Origin: Bizionia saleffrena
GTDB lineage: Bacteria > Bacteroidota > Bacteroidia > Flavobacteriales > Flavobacteriaceae
Reading direction: 5' to 3'
NCBI RefSeq assembly: GCF_008086175.1
Contig: NZ_VSKM01000006.1
Location: 124,001 to 188,000 of the forward strand
DNA length: 64,000 nucleotides
Of this stretch, positions 16,914-24,320 are shown in pieces. The position numbers were made by a program, and so were the translations under genes. The first letter of the stretch is position 1. Each line of letters opens with the position of its first letter. Below the pieces are notes generated by a model that had not been told where the DNA came from, did no database searches, and saw nothing but the letters and a program-made list of their open reading frames with translations.

Positions 16914-16957
16914 CAAAACTAATATTGTTTCAAGCCAAACTATTTGACGTAAGTCAA
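16914..16957 (-). promoter_or_regulatory. ribB-crp promoter with FNR-like palindrome
   Basis: TTGAC-GTAA-GTCAA (16944-16957) is a perfect inverted repeat with the four-base spacing of CRP/FNR sites. On the minus strand TAGTTTTG (16921-16914) fits the flavobacterial -7 element. The palindrome centre is about 33 bp upstream of the -7 box, placing it near -41 to -42 from the expected start, the usual class II activator position. The downstream Crp/Fnr protein has a matching ExxSR recognition helix. Confidence 0.6.
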
Positions 16958-17239
16958 TAAATTAATCTATTTAATAAATACTCAAGTAAACTTTTACTCA
17001 TAAGGCATAATTTATAAATAGGACATTTTGTTATTGGTCAGAGGAATGAGTTTAAAGAGAATGGGGTTTAATTAATAACAGTTCTTTAAATACTGTTATT
17101 TTTTCCGCATTAAAGCTAACGTTGATGTATAAGTTTTGTTGTGTTGTTTAAGTAGTGAATTTAGTAAATTAAACACGAACGTCGAAATTCCAGAGGAATT
17201 TCCCAAGTGAGCTAAAAGCAGTAATAAAGTTTAGACGGT
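16958..17239. other. Intergenic leader of element copy 2
   Basis: About 280 bases without a gene. It contains an eight-base perfect hairpin GAAATTCC/GGAATTTC (17184-17202) just before the group II-derived copy 2 and a GCTAACGTTGATGTATAAG segment. Such sequence may be an upstream part of the same repeat family. Confidence 0.35.
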
Positions 17240-17562
17240 GTGTGCCCAGTATGGGCATCTTTAACTTACTGCAGAGTAAGTAATTAAACGCAAGTCCCTT
17301 ATGCGCTGGGGTAACGCCTAGAAGCATTAGTAAGTGGCAAGGGCGGTAACTGTGAAGTAGCTCTGAAGGAAGAGAGACTACAACACTCGGTACTGATCCC
17401 TTCGACTTCGCTCAGGATAGACTAAGCAGAAACCGTATACAGAGGCCTATTTATTCGGGTAAGCAAGCACGCCATTGCACCGCACAAAACATACCAAAAG
17501 CGTAGTGCGGTGGTGTGAGCGGTGTACTAGTAATTATTTTATTTACAGTCGTCTACGCGATT
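17240..17562 (+). mobile_element. ORF-less group II intron-derived element, copy 2
   Basis: The first roughly 200 bases are almost identical to copy 1, with one short gap near 17290. They include GTGTGCCCAGTATGGGC, the CTTATGCGCTGGGGTAACGC block and CCCTTCGACTTCGCTCAGG. The 3' part differs from copy 1: a longer domain V-like hairpin with CCGCAC/GTGCGG arms and a domain VI-like tail ending CTACGCGATT. No ORF. Same orientation as the other two copies. Confidence 0.65.
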
Positions 17563-17590
17563 GTAGCCAGTCTCCACTTCATTAATTTCA

Positions 17591-19072
17591 CTAATTTTTC
17601 TTGAGAAAAGCAGTTATTTCTGAAGGCTCTGCTCTGTTGCGGTAATCGGCATCTAAAAAAGCATAAATAATTTCTCCACTTTTGTTTATGATGTATGTTG
17701 CTGCTAAAGGTAGCTCATTTGATTTGTCACCATTGTAGCCGTTCATATCAAATGATTTATTGTACATTTCTGCAACTTCATCTGTGAGTTTAAATACGAT
17801 TCCATATTCCTTGGCAATTTTATTCCCAAGGTCACTTAGAACTTCAAATTCTAAATCATGTTTTTCTGCTGTACTAATTGATTTGTCAGGTAATTCTGGT
17901 GTTAAGGCAATTAATGTAGCCCCATTTGCTTTAAAGTTTGGTAATTCTTGTTGTAATTCGTGTAATGTGATATTACAATATGGGCACCAACCACCTCTAT
18001 ACCAAGTCAAAACTACATTACCTTTTTTTAAATAATTATTCAGTTCTACAGGCTGTCCCAGTGCATTATTTAGCGTGAAATTTGGAGCTTTTTCACCTAC
18101 TTGTTTTGCTGAGCTAACGATTCCACTTTTCTCAACAGACTCTTGACCTTCTTTATAGGCTCTTTTTTTATTGTCATCTGCTTTAAGTTCAAAATTTTCT
18201 TTCTTTTCATCCAATTTTGATTTAAGGGATGTTCTGTTATTGTTTTGCATACCGCTCTCTTTTTTAAAATCTTCTTTTGTTAATCCATTATTGAATTTAA
18301 TATCCGACCAAGTTACCTTGATCCATTCAGTACTATCTACAGCGGCATTCCAAGTAGATTTTTTGTACTTCCGTTTTGTTGGTAATAACATACCTTCTAT
18401 TTCTTCATACTCAAGCTTCATTAAATTTGGAATTTCCATTTTTCCAAAGTCAGCAACAGTAAAAAGAAATTGATCGACTAATAATGTTTCTTTATTGATG
18501 TAAAGATGGTAGATGTCAGTAGGCTTTTCATTAATAGTGTTAAACGTGATTTTTACTAAATCATAGGTTTTATTATCTATTGTTTCTTCTCCAAGATGTT
18601 CATAATTTAATCCCGGATCCAATAATTTTTGCATCATAGTAAACCAATAAAAATTGGTAGGTCTATTAAAAGCAACCCTTTTTAAAGCGGTTTTATCTGT
18701 AATTATTTTACCGTTGTGTTTTATCCAAAACTCATTTCCGTCAAACCCTTGTTCTATTACTCCTTCAAGTTGAGGCAATGTTCTCTCATGTTGTTTATAG
18801 TTTCCATAAGATAACTCTCCATCAAAAATGTATTTCTCTGTCGAAATATCAGCTTTAGTATCTGGAGTTTGGTATGTGTAGGTGTAGACTACATCTTTTT
18901 TGTTGTAAAGACTAGTGTAGTTTCCTACTTCCTGTACCATTTTATAAACCAGTTCGTGCCCTTTGTTTTTAAATGTTATAGCAGTTTCCTCTTCTTGATT
19001 TGTTGTCTTATCATTTTTGCATGATAAGAATATGCAACTTAAAATGATGCTTGTTAGAATAGTTGTTTTCAT
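17591..19072 (-). CDS. Lipoprotein with N-terminal DUF6503-like domain fused to a peroxiredoxin-like domain
   Basis: 493 aa. Lipobox LSCIFLSC (Cys18) gives a membrane-anchored protein facing the periplasm or surface. Residues 35-280 form a LolA/outer-membrane-lipoprotein-like beta domain of the DUF6503 kind (NKGHELVYKMVQEVG, FDGNEFW, LPTKRKYKK). After a charged linker (290-325) comes an AhpC/TSA-type thioredoxin fold: GEKAPNFTLNNALGQPVEL, TWYRGGWCPYC (CxxC at about 362-365), ATYIINKSGEIIYAF. It probably reduces peroxides or disulfides outside the cytoplasm. The promoter region carries a CTAAAT-AATCG-TTTAG palindrome also found before the upstream TetR gene. Confidence 0.8.
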   Translation of the reverse strand: MKTTILTSIILSCIFLSCKNDKTTNQEEETAITFKNKGHELVYKMVQEVGNYTSLYNKKDVVYTYTYQTPDTKADISTEKYIFDGELSYGNYKQHERTLPQLEGVIEQGFDGNEFWIKHNGKIITDKTALKRVAFNRPTNFYWFTMMQKLLDPGLNYEHLGEETIDNKTYDLVKITFNTINEKPTDIYHLYINKETLLVDQFLFTVADFGKMEIPNLMKLEYEEIEGMLLPTKRKYKKSTWNAAVDSTEWIKVTWSDIKFNNGLTKEDFKKESGMQNNNRTSLKSKLDEKKENFELKADDNKKRAYKEGQESVEKSGIVSSAKQVGEKAPNFTLNNALGQPVELNNYLKKGNVVLTWYRGGWCPYCNITLHELQQELPNFKANGATLIALTPELPDKSISTAEKHDLEFEVLSDLGNKIAKEYGIVFKLTDEVAEMYNKSFDMNGYNGDKSNELPLAATYIINKSGEIIYAFLDADYRNRAEPSEITAFLKKN

Positions 19073-19112
19073 TTTTACCGATTAGTTCTGTTAATACTTT
19101 CTTAAATGTTTT

Positions 19113-19132
19113 ATCTAAATAATCGTTTAGAT
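19113..19132 (-). promoter_or_regulatory. TetR-type operator before the peroxiredoxin lipoprotein gene
   Basis: ATCTAAA-TAATCG-TTTAGAT is a perfect 7-bp inverted repeat about 40 bases upstream of the lipoprotein start. Its core CTAAATAATCGTTTAG matches CTAAACAATCGGTTAG (19735-19750), upstream of the TetR gene, at 14 of 16 positions. This is expected for a regulator binding both its own and its target promoter. Confidence 0.6.
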
Positions 19133-19147
19133 ATTGTGTAATTTTTT

Positions 19148-19711
19148 TTATACGTTTTTAAATACCATTTCAATATAGTCTTTAATCTCTTTTTGAGTAT
19201 TTACTCTAGCAGCAGCAGCTAAACCGTGCTTTGCCAACAATAAATAATTAGCTTGTTTCAATACGGTATCTTTATCCTTTTTAGAATCCATTGCTAACTT
19301 TGCAATGAATAAGGCTTTTAGATTAGTCATAAAAGCAGCCATTTGTTCTTTTATTATTAAATCTTCACTTTCAGAAAACGCGTTATATGTATTGGTTACG
19401 AAGCAACCTTTTTGGTTGTTTTCTTTGTATTCAGGATTAACTGAATCATTAAAAAATTGTTTAATAGCTTCCACTCCATTTTCTGCATTTTTAAATTTTT
19501 CAAGTGAAGCACTTGCTTTAATCTTGTAGTATTTTAGGCTTTCAAGAAAAAGTCCTTGTTTATTTCCAAAACTAGCATATATAGAAAATTTGTTAATACC
19601 CATTTCTTTTTCGAGCATTTGCATAGAGGTTGTTTCGTAGCCATTTCTCCAAAAAAGGTTCATTGCTTTTTCAACTACTTCATCTTCGTTATATTCTTTT
19701 TTTCTTGCCAT
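19148..19711 (-). CDS. TetR/AcrR family transcriptional regulator
   Basis: 187 aa from ATG 19711 (MARKKEYNEDEVVEKAMNLF). An upstream in-frame ATG adds an unlikely MCCIIET extension. The N-terminal helix-turn-helix reads WRNGYETTSMQMLEKEMGIN followed by FSIYASFGNKQGLFLESLKYY, a standard TetR_N domain. The C-terminal ligand domain has a Cys in KGCFVTNTYNAFSE, typical of TetR_C proteins that react to electrophiles; redox sensing is inference. It lies directly upstream of the peroxiredoxin lipoprotein, with shared palindromes. Confidence 0.9.
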   Translation of the reverse strand: MARKKEYNEDEVVEKAMNLFWRNGYETTSMQMLEKEMGINKFSIYASFGNKQGLFLESLKYYKIKASASLEKFKNAENGVEAIKQFFNDSVNPEYKENNQKGCFVTNTYNAFSESEDLIIKEQMAAFMTNLKALFIAKLAMDSKKDKDTVLKQANYLLLAKHGLAAAARVNTQKEIKDYIEMVFKNV

Positions 19712-19734
19712 TGTTTCTATAATACAACACAAAA

Positions 19735-19750
19735 CTAAACAATCGGTTAG
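19735..19750 (-). promoter_or_regulatory. TetR-type operator before the TetR gene
   Basis: CTAAACAATCGGTTAG, 24 bases upstream of the TetR ATG, is nearly the same as the palindrome at 19115-19130. It supports autoregulation. Confidence 0.5.
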
Positions 19751-19906
19751 AAATAAATATGTATTTTATCATTTATTTTATAATTTCAATATGCAAAGTT
19801 GAATAAGAGAAGGGAAGCTGTTGTCTAAGTTAATATTCGTTAAGGCACATAGTTTAGTATATGAAGCGTAGCATTCCTTAGGGTGCTATGATTTCAAACA
19901 CCGTAT

Positions 19907-20233
19907 GAGTACCCAGTATGGGCGTCTTTTACTTATAGCAAAGTAAGTTAAACTTAAGGGTGTAAGTCCCTTATGCGCTGGGGTAACGCCTAGAAGCATT
20001 AGTAAGTGGCAAGGGCGGTAACTGTGAAGTAGCTCTGAAGGAAGAGAGACTACAAAAGTCGGTACAGACCCTTCGACTTCGCTCAGGATAGACCAAGCAG
20101 AAACGGCATACAGAGGCCTATTTATTCGGGTAAGCAACCAAACCATTGCAACGCACAAAGATTACCAAAAGGGTAGTGTAGTGGTGTGAGCGGCGTACTA
20201 GTAATAGACTGATTGTTAGTCGTATATTCGATT
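19907..20233 (+). mobile_element. ORF-less group II intron-derived element, copy 3 (more diverged start)
   Basis: The 5' end is GAGTACCCAGTATGGGC rather than GTGTGCCC, but the following block (GCAAG/GTAAGTCCCTTATGCGC, CTGAAGGAAGAGAGACTAC, CCCTTCGACTTCGCTCAGG) is nearly identical to copies 1 and 2. The 3' half resembles copy 2 (CAGAGGCCTATTTATTCGGG) and ends TATTCGATT. The altered first bases break the GUGYG splice signature. Open frames crossing it on both strands are not genes. Confidence 0.6.
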
Positions 20234-20244
20234 GTGTGTGTTGT

Positions 20245-20445
20245 TTATGCCCTTCCTGATCTTCCACAACAATTACAAGCTTGTCCAGAAGAAGCAAGTC
20301 TATGTCTTTTTTTACTTAATTCAATAAGTCCTTCATTAATCTCTTTATTCCAAGCGCTTGACTCGCCTTTATCTAGCATTTTTTTGAAGTCTTCAATTGC
20401 CTGAATAGCATCTTTTACTTTTTGGTATACTTTGTAATCGTCCAT
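20245..20445 (-). CDS. Small hypothetical protein with C-terminal CxCC motif, 66 aa
   Basis: MDDYKVYQKVKDAIQAIEDF starts a mostly helical, charged protein ending QACNCCGRSGRA. The three clustered cysteines and glycine-rich tail could bind a metal. The stop lies 12 bases past group II-derived copy 3. No family recognised; with neighbouring decayed genes it may be a remnant of a larger cassette. Confidence 0.45.
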   Translation of the reverse strand: MDDYKVYQKVKDAIQAIEDFKKMLDKGESSAWNKEINEGLIELSKKRHRLASSGQACNCCGRSGRA

Positions 20446-20487
20446 TTTATAATTTAGTTTGTGTTATTGTTGATAAATCTGTAGTTT

Positions 20488-20724
20488 TCATCCCTTCATA
20501 AGCCTTCGACAAGTCTTTTTATGACCTGGGACTAATTTGTTTATTCCGTTCAAAGTATCGTATAAATCTTTGTATGAAATCCAATATGTCTGATATAAAA
20601 TGCTTTTTTCTATTACATCGTGATTCCATAGAGAAGCGGTTAAAGAAAGGGCGTTAACCGCTTTTACCACATCAGGACCGATTAAATTATTTTCATCAAT
20701 ATCATTTATGCCTTGCCACGCCAC
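20488..20724 (-). pseudogene. Truncated hypothetical gene fragment, no ATG start
   Basis: The frame LIGPDVVKAVNALSLTASLW, then NHDVIEKSILYQTYWISYKDLY, reads as real protein and resembles DUF4760-like proteins from memory. The only in-frame start is a GTG inside an ATGTGG context, and upstream the frame closes at once. Full-length relatives would have a membrane helix before this part, and a 41-codon piece with such a helix sits just upstream (20736-20861). I read this as one broken gene whose middle has been lost. Confidence 0.4.
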
Positions 20725-20735
20725 ATGTAGGTGAA

Positions 20736-20861
20736 TTACTCCTTAACGACGAAATATTTTTTATTGGTGTTATTTGCTTTTCCAGATAAATAGACAGCAA
20801 TACCACTTACTATCAATGCCAATGAAGCGATAACTAATGATAGAATTTCAAATTTGTTCAT
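20736..20861 (-). CDS. Small membrane protein, 41 aa (possibly the N-terminal piece of a broken gene)
   Basis: ATG 20861 directly follows the stop of the next upstream frame. The product MNKFEILSLVIASLALIVSG, IAVYLSGKANNTNKK has a single transmembrane helix and a short polar tail ending FVVKE. It could be a stand-alone miniprotein. It could equally be the N-terminus of the gene whose C-terminal part is at 20488-20724. Confidence 0.45.
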   Translation of the reverse strand: MNKFEILSLVIASLALIVSGIAVYLSGKANNTNKKYFVVKE

Positions 20862-21108
20862 TTATCTTTTTTTATTTGACTGTGATAAAACTGAACCAGC
20901 TAATGATTTGGTTTCGGAATTATACTTTTTACTTTGTAAAACAGAAGAGGTAAATTCTTCCATTTTTGCACTAGTTTGATTTTTGCTTTTGGTTTGAGAA
21001 AGCTCCGAACCAGCTAATTTTTTAGCAGTTGCAGAACTTTTATTATCGGTTAAAATTTTAGATGCAAGACTTGCAATTTTCTTGATGATTTTTTCTTGTT
21101 CATTACAT
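20862..21108 (-). pseudogene. Small repeat-type flavobacterial protein gene with a one-base start-codon frameshift
   Basis: The frame from 21104 to the TAA at 20862 encodes NEQEKIIKKIASLASKILTD, followed by two copies of an S(A/E)TAKKLAGSELSQ / SETKSLAGSVLSQ-type repeat ending SNKKR. This is a pattern I associate with small conserved flavobacterial proteins. No start codon is in frame: ATG at 21108-21106 is followed by one extra T before AATGAACAA, so removing that base would give a normal MNEQEK start. Either a frameshift pseudogene or a sequence error. Confidence 0.5.
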
Positions 21109-21351
21109 TATTGATTAGAATTTATATAAACAAAAGCATTTAAAATTCAGTGTAGTAGAAGTAAATACTATTATTAGTTTTCAACAATATTGTAAACACC
21201 AATTTTGGAAATATTACACACAACAATATATCATAGTGTCAACTCACTACGAAACGATGTTGAATATGTGGAAATGGTAAAAGGTGAATTTTATAAAGGA
21301 AATAGTTATTAACAGAAAAATAAGTCACCCAATTTGTTACCTTTAAAAAAG

Positions 21352-21382
21352 AAACCCTGTAAATCATTGATTTACAGGGTTT
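21352..21382 (-). terminator. Displaced original ssrA terminator
   Basis: AAACCCTGTAAATCA and TGATTTACAGGGTTT form a 15-bp perfect inverted repeat, followed on the minus strand by CTTTTTT. It lies just beyond the left attachment repeat, where the tmRNA 3' end would have been before insertion of the element. Confidence 0.7.
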
Positions 21383-21384
21383 GA

Positions 21385-21400
21385 AGTGGAGTCGGAGAGA
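21385..21400. repeat. Left attachment site (direct repeat of ssrA 3' end)
   Basis: AGTGGAGTCGGAGAGA is identical to 28044-28059, the last bases of the tmRNA gene (acceptor arm, minus strand). The 16-bp direct repeats flank a 6.66-kb element whose integrase gene is next to this repeat. Confidence 0.85.
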
Positions 21401-21539
21401 GCACTATAATCAAAAGTATCACTGTATGTTTGTGTAGTGTTTTCGCTAATCTTATTAATAAACTCAAATATACATAGTATTTTAAGAGATTTGTGGTTTT
21501 TGTTTAGTTTTGTTTAATTTGATGTATTTTGTATTTAGC

Positions 21540-21560
21540 CGTACAAATACCGTACAAATA
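21540..21560 (+). promoter_or_regulatory. Tandem CGTACAAATA repeats (candidate integrase arm sites, left)
   Basis: CGTACAAATA occurs twice, 11 bp apart (21540-21549, 21551-21560), followed by an inverted TATTTGTA at 21566-21573. The same decamer with a weaker partner 11 bp away occurs at 27970-27990 near the right end, in the same orientation. This fits arm-type binding sites of a tyrosine recombinase and overlaps the integrase promoter. Confidence 0.5.
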
Positions 21561-21594
21561 AATTATATTTGTAGTGTATTGTAATTTAATTAAT

Positions 21595-22896
21595 ATGGCA
21601 TCGGTTAACTTTTTATATCGCTCAACTAAAGACAAAGCAAATCTTAATATAAGATTATTATATCGTGATAATGATAAGCCGTCTATTGTAATAGATAAAA
21701 AAACAAAAGAGCCCAAAGAATATCCTTATACTGATTATATTATTGGTGCAAAGACTCAATTAGAGGTTACAAAATACTACTGGACTAAACAGCACAAAAA
21801 AAAGTCTAAAGACATTGAGGTAACAAACCAACAAACAGAAATCAATACAGAACTTAATAAAATTGAAAACCATATTTTAAAAGCGTTCAATTCTGTAAGT
21901 CCTGATACAATAAATAAAGAGTGGCTTCAAACTCAAATTGATTATTACTACAATCCAAAAACAGAAACTAGCATACCAACTAATCTAATTGATTACATTG
22001 ATTTTTATATTGAGTATCGTAAAAACGAAATAAAAGAAACCTCAAAGCGAAAGTATAATGTTATCAAAAGTAAGTTACAACGTTTTGAAGCATATCGTAA
22101 AAAGCAAATCTTAATTAAAGATATTAACGATAGCTTTAAGAATGAGTTTGTCAATTATCAAAAAAAGCAAATGTACTCTCAAAACACAATACAAAGAGAG
22201 TTAGTATTTATTAAGACCTTTTGTAAACACGCTCGTTTTTTAGGACTTGAAACAAACCCTCAATTAGACAGTTTAAGAGTCGATAGGCAGAAAGTAGATA
22301 AAATATACTTAACATTTGAAGACCTCAACAAAATTGAAAATATAAGCAAAGACAAATTAACAGATAGTTTAGATAATGCAAAAGACTGGTTAATTATTTC
22401 AGCGTACACAGGGCAAAGAATTTCAGATTTTATGCGTTTTAGTGATGAACAAATAAGAGTTGAAAACGGTAAACATCTTATTGAATTTACTCAAAAGAAA
22501 ACTGGTAAAAATATGACCGTTCCGCTTCATAGTAAAGTTATTGAAATACTAAACAAAAGAAACGGCAAATTCCCTTATAAGATTTCAGACCAAAAATATA
22601 ATGACTTTATAAAAATAGTTTGCCAACTCGCAGAACTTAATGAGCTAATAAAAGGCAGTAAGTTAATAGAAACCGAACCCGAGAGCGGAATATTCAGAAA
22701 GAAAACAGGAATTTACAAAAAATGGCAGTTAGTAACGTCGCATATCGGGAGACGTAGTTTTGCAACTAACTTTTATGGTACAATTCCCACTACTTATTTA
22801 ATATACGTTACAGGACATAGTACCGAAGCAATGTTTTTAAATTACATAGGTAAAAGCAATAAAGATTTAGCACTTGAAATGACTAAATACTTTTAA
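21595..22896 (+). CDS. Tyrosine recombinase / phage-type integrase
   Basis: 433 aa from ATG 21595 (MASVNFLYRSTKDKANLNIR); the in-frame ATG seven codons earlier is less typical. An N-terminal Arm-DNA-binding domain of the Bacteroidota type and a SAM-like core-binding domain (about 110-210) are followed by the catalytic domain. Catalytic residues are visible in AYTGQRISDF (Arg about 274), TSHIGRRSFATNF (HxxR about 382-386), TGHSTEAMFLNYIG (His about 408, Tyr about 416). It sits next to the left att repeat and should catalyse integration into ssrA. Confidence 0.95.
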   Translation: MASVNFLYRSTKDKANLNIRLLYRDNDKPSIVIDKKTKEPKEYPYTDYIIGAKTQLEVTKYYWTKQHKKKSKDIEVTNQQTEINTELNKIENHILKAFNSVSPDTINKEWLQTQIDYYYNPKTETSIPTNLIDYIDFYIEYRKNEIKETSKRKYNVIKSKLQRFEAYRKKQILIKDINDSFKNEFVNYQKKQMYSQNTIQRELVFIKTFCKHARFLGLETNPQLDSLRVDRQKVDKIYLTFEDLNKIENISKDKLTDSLDNAKDWLIISAYTGQRISDFMRFSDEQIRVENGKHLIEFTQKKTGKNMTVPLHSKVIEILNKRNGKFPYKISDQKYNDFIKIVCQLAELNELIKGSKLIETEPESGIFRKKTGIYKKWQLVTSHIGRRSFATNFYGTIPTTYLIYVTGHSTEAMFLNYIGKSNKDLALEMTKYF

Positions 22897-22959
22897 GCAA
22901 AAATAAATAGTTATATTTTAATGTACATTTAGTGCATTTTCTACATAAATAAATATAAA

Positions 22960-23637
22960 ATGAGTTTAAATTCAATTAGTCAACGTTCTGCAGATTGTCA
23001 TTTTTTTCAAATATTCGTTGAGGTTAATGTATTAGATACTTTTAGTGATATGTTAGCTAAAGATGAGATTAATAAAATGGATAAAAACAAAACTGTTTGG
23101 GCAAAAACAAATGATAGTATAATAACACCAACAAACTGGAATGAAAAAAAAGATGTTTTCTATCAACAGCGAATGGAAACTTATAATAAAAGTTTTGCAT
23201 CTACTGAAAAAATAGATTTAGAACTAGAAGCACTCGAAAAATTAACTATTAATAAAAATGAATACAAAATTTTAAAGAATAGATATAAAGATTATCTTTT
23301 AAATGAATTACAGCAACCTCAACAATTTGAAAATGCTAATGTTGATGAGATAAAAGAGAATAAATACATAGAAGTTTTTAAAAATGATATTGGATATTCT
23401 ATTTTTTTAGCTATACATTATATCTATAAAAAAAAGACTAATAAACAAGCTTATTATAGTTTTCTATACTATGCTTTAGACAAAGATTATTTGGTTTGTA
23501 ATGGAGCAAAATTCATAGAATTTCTATCTGTGCTAGACATTCATATTGATAAAATAGATAGTCGTCAAAGCGGAACTAATAAAAAAACAGATTTATTCAA
23601 CTCTATTCAAGATAAATATCAAAATAAGCACAAATAA
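22960..23637 (+). CDS. Unknown island protein, 225 aa
   Basis: Starts MSLNSISQRSADCHFFQIFV, 63 bases after the integrase. The product is Lys/Asn/Ile-rich and mostly helical, with a possible coiled coil (LELEALEKLTINKNEYKILK). The C-terminal third (FLAIHYIYKKKTNKQAYYSF, LYYALDKDYLVCNGAKFIEF) is more conserved-looking. No signal peptide or membrane helix. I do not recognise a family. Its place between integrase and the replication regulator is where satellites often keep regulators or interference genes. Confidence 0.6.
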   Translation: MSLNSISQRSADCHFFQIFVEVNVLDTFSDMLAKDEINKMDKNKTVWAKTNDSIITPTNWNEKKDVFYQQRMETYNKSFASTEKIDLELEALEKLTINKNEYKILKNRYKDYLLNELQQPQQFENANVDEIKENKYIEVFKNDIGYSIFLAIHYIYKKKTNKQAYYSFLYYALDKDYLVCNGAKFIEFLSVLDIHIDKIDSRQSGTNKKTDLFNSIQDKYQNKHK

Positions 23638-23650
23638 AGAACGGTTTAAG

Positions 23651-23715
23651 CACAATATTGTGTTTATAAACACCTGTTAATCAAACCATATTTGCGATAT
23701 AAATATTAAATATCG
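23651..23715 (+). promoter_or_regulatory. Cluster of palindromes before the island replication operon
   Basis: CACAATATTGTG (23651-23662) overlaps GTGTTTATAAACAC (23660-23673), both perfect palindromes. Further on, CGATAT-N9-ATATCG (23695-23715) ends five bases before the HTH gene. Such density in 65 bases suggests an operator or a replication origin for the element. Confidence 0.55.
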
Positions 23716-23720
23716 TAAAG

Positions 23721-24002
23721 ATGACAGATTCAATTTTATTACAAAATGTAACTCCTGAAAGGTTAAGCGAGTTAATCAAAGACGGCGTAAAAAGTCAACT
23801 AGAAGACTTTAAAAAAGAAATTAATACTCACAATCCTGATGAGTTATTAACTAGAGCAGAAACTTGTAAATTCCTTCAAATCGACAGTTCGACGTTATGG
23901 GCGTGGACTAACAAAGGCAAAGTTAAAGCGTATGGCATAGCAAACCGCAGATACTACAAAAAAGCGGAATTAATTGAGAGTTTAAAACCACTTAAAAAAT
24001 AA
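23721..24002 (+). CDS. Helix-turn-helix (excisionase/MerR-like) DNA-binding protein
   Basis: 93 aa. The C-terminal half carries the common HTH_17 pattern of Bacteroidota mobile elements: LLTRAETCKFLQIDSSTLWAWTNKGKVKAYGI (about 43-74), then RRYYKKAELIESLKPLKK. Such proteins serve as excisionases or regulators. It begins just after the palindrome cluster and leads the replication operon; the next gene starts six bases after its stop. Confidence 0.85.
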   Translation: MTDSILLQNVTPERLSELIKDGVKSQLEDFKKEINTHNPDELLTRAETCKFLQIDSSTLWAWTNKGKVKAYGIANRRYYKKAELIESLKPLKK

Positions 24003-24008
24003 AAGGCT

Positions 24009-24317
24009 ATGAATACACAAAGTAAACAAAGCCTTAATTCTTTTGGTAGAGAACAAGGTAAAAATAAGCAATTTACAGCACAATTAAAAAAGGTTTATAA
24101 TGCTTTAATGCAAAAACCTATGACAATGAAAGAAGTCGATATTTATACAGGTGTAATGCGTGAAAATATTTGTAGATATATTGATACACTTATTGAGCAA
24201 AATAAAATTGCAATTATTAAAAAACGCAAATGCTCAATTACAGGTTATCCTTATGTAAATGAATATACGGCAAACCCGAGCTTATTCCCGAAGTCTAATC
24301 AATTAAAAATGTTTTAG
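24009..24317 (+). CDS. Winged-helix-type island protein, 102 aa
   Basis: A basic N-terminus is followed by LKKVYNALMQKPMTMKEVDI and VMRENICRYIDTLIEQNKIA, a helix-turn-helix with a likely wing (IIKKRKCSITGYPYVNEYTA). This is a typical small DNA-binding protein between the excisionase and primase genes of Bacteroidota islands. It ends three bases before the primase-helicase gene. Its exact role is unknown; a replication-initiation helper or repressor are both possible. Confidence 0.7.
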   Translation: MNTQSKQSLNSFGREQGKNKQFTAQLKKVYNALMQKPMTMKEVDIYTGVMRENICRYIDTLIEQNKIAIIKKRKCSITGYPYVNEYTANPSLFPKSNQLKMF

Positions 24318-24320
24318 GCT

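Noticed and set aside
16886-17239. FMN riboswitch upstream of ribB
   Set aside because: The conserved RFN segments (AGGGGC...GGGUGAAAUUCCC) are not present; the FNR-like palindrome explains regulation better.
19886-20404. Open frames on both strands across group II-derived copy 3
   Set aside because: They run through structured RNA-like repeat sequence shared with non-coding copies 1 and 2, and have no protein similarity.
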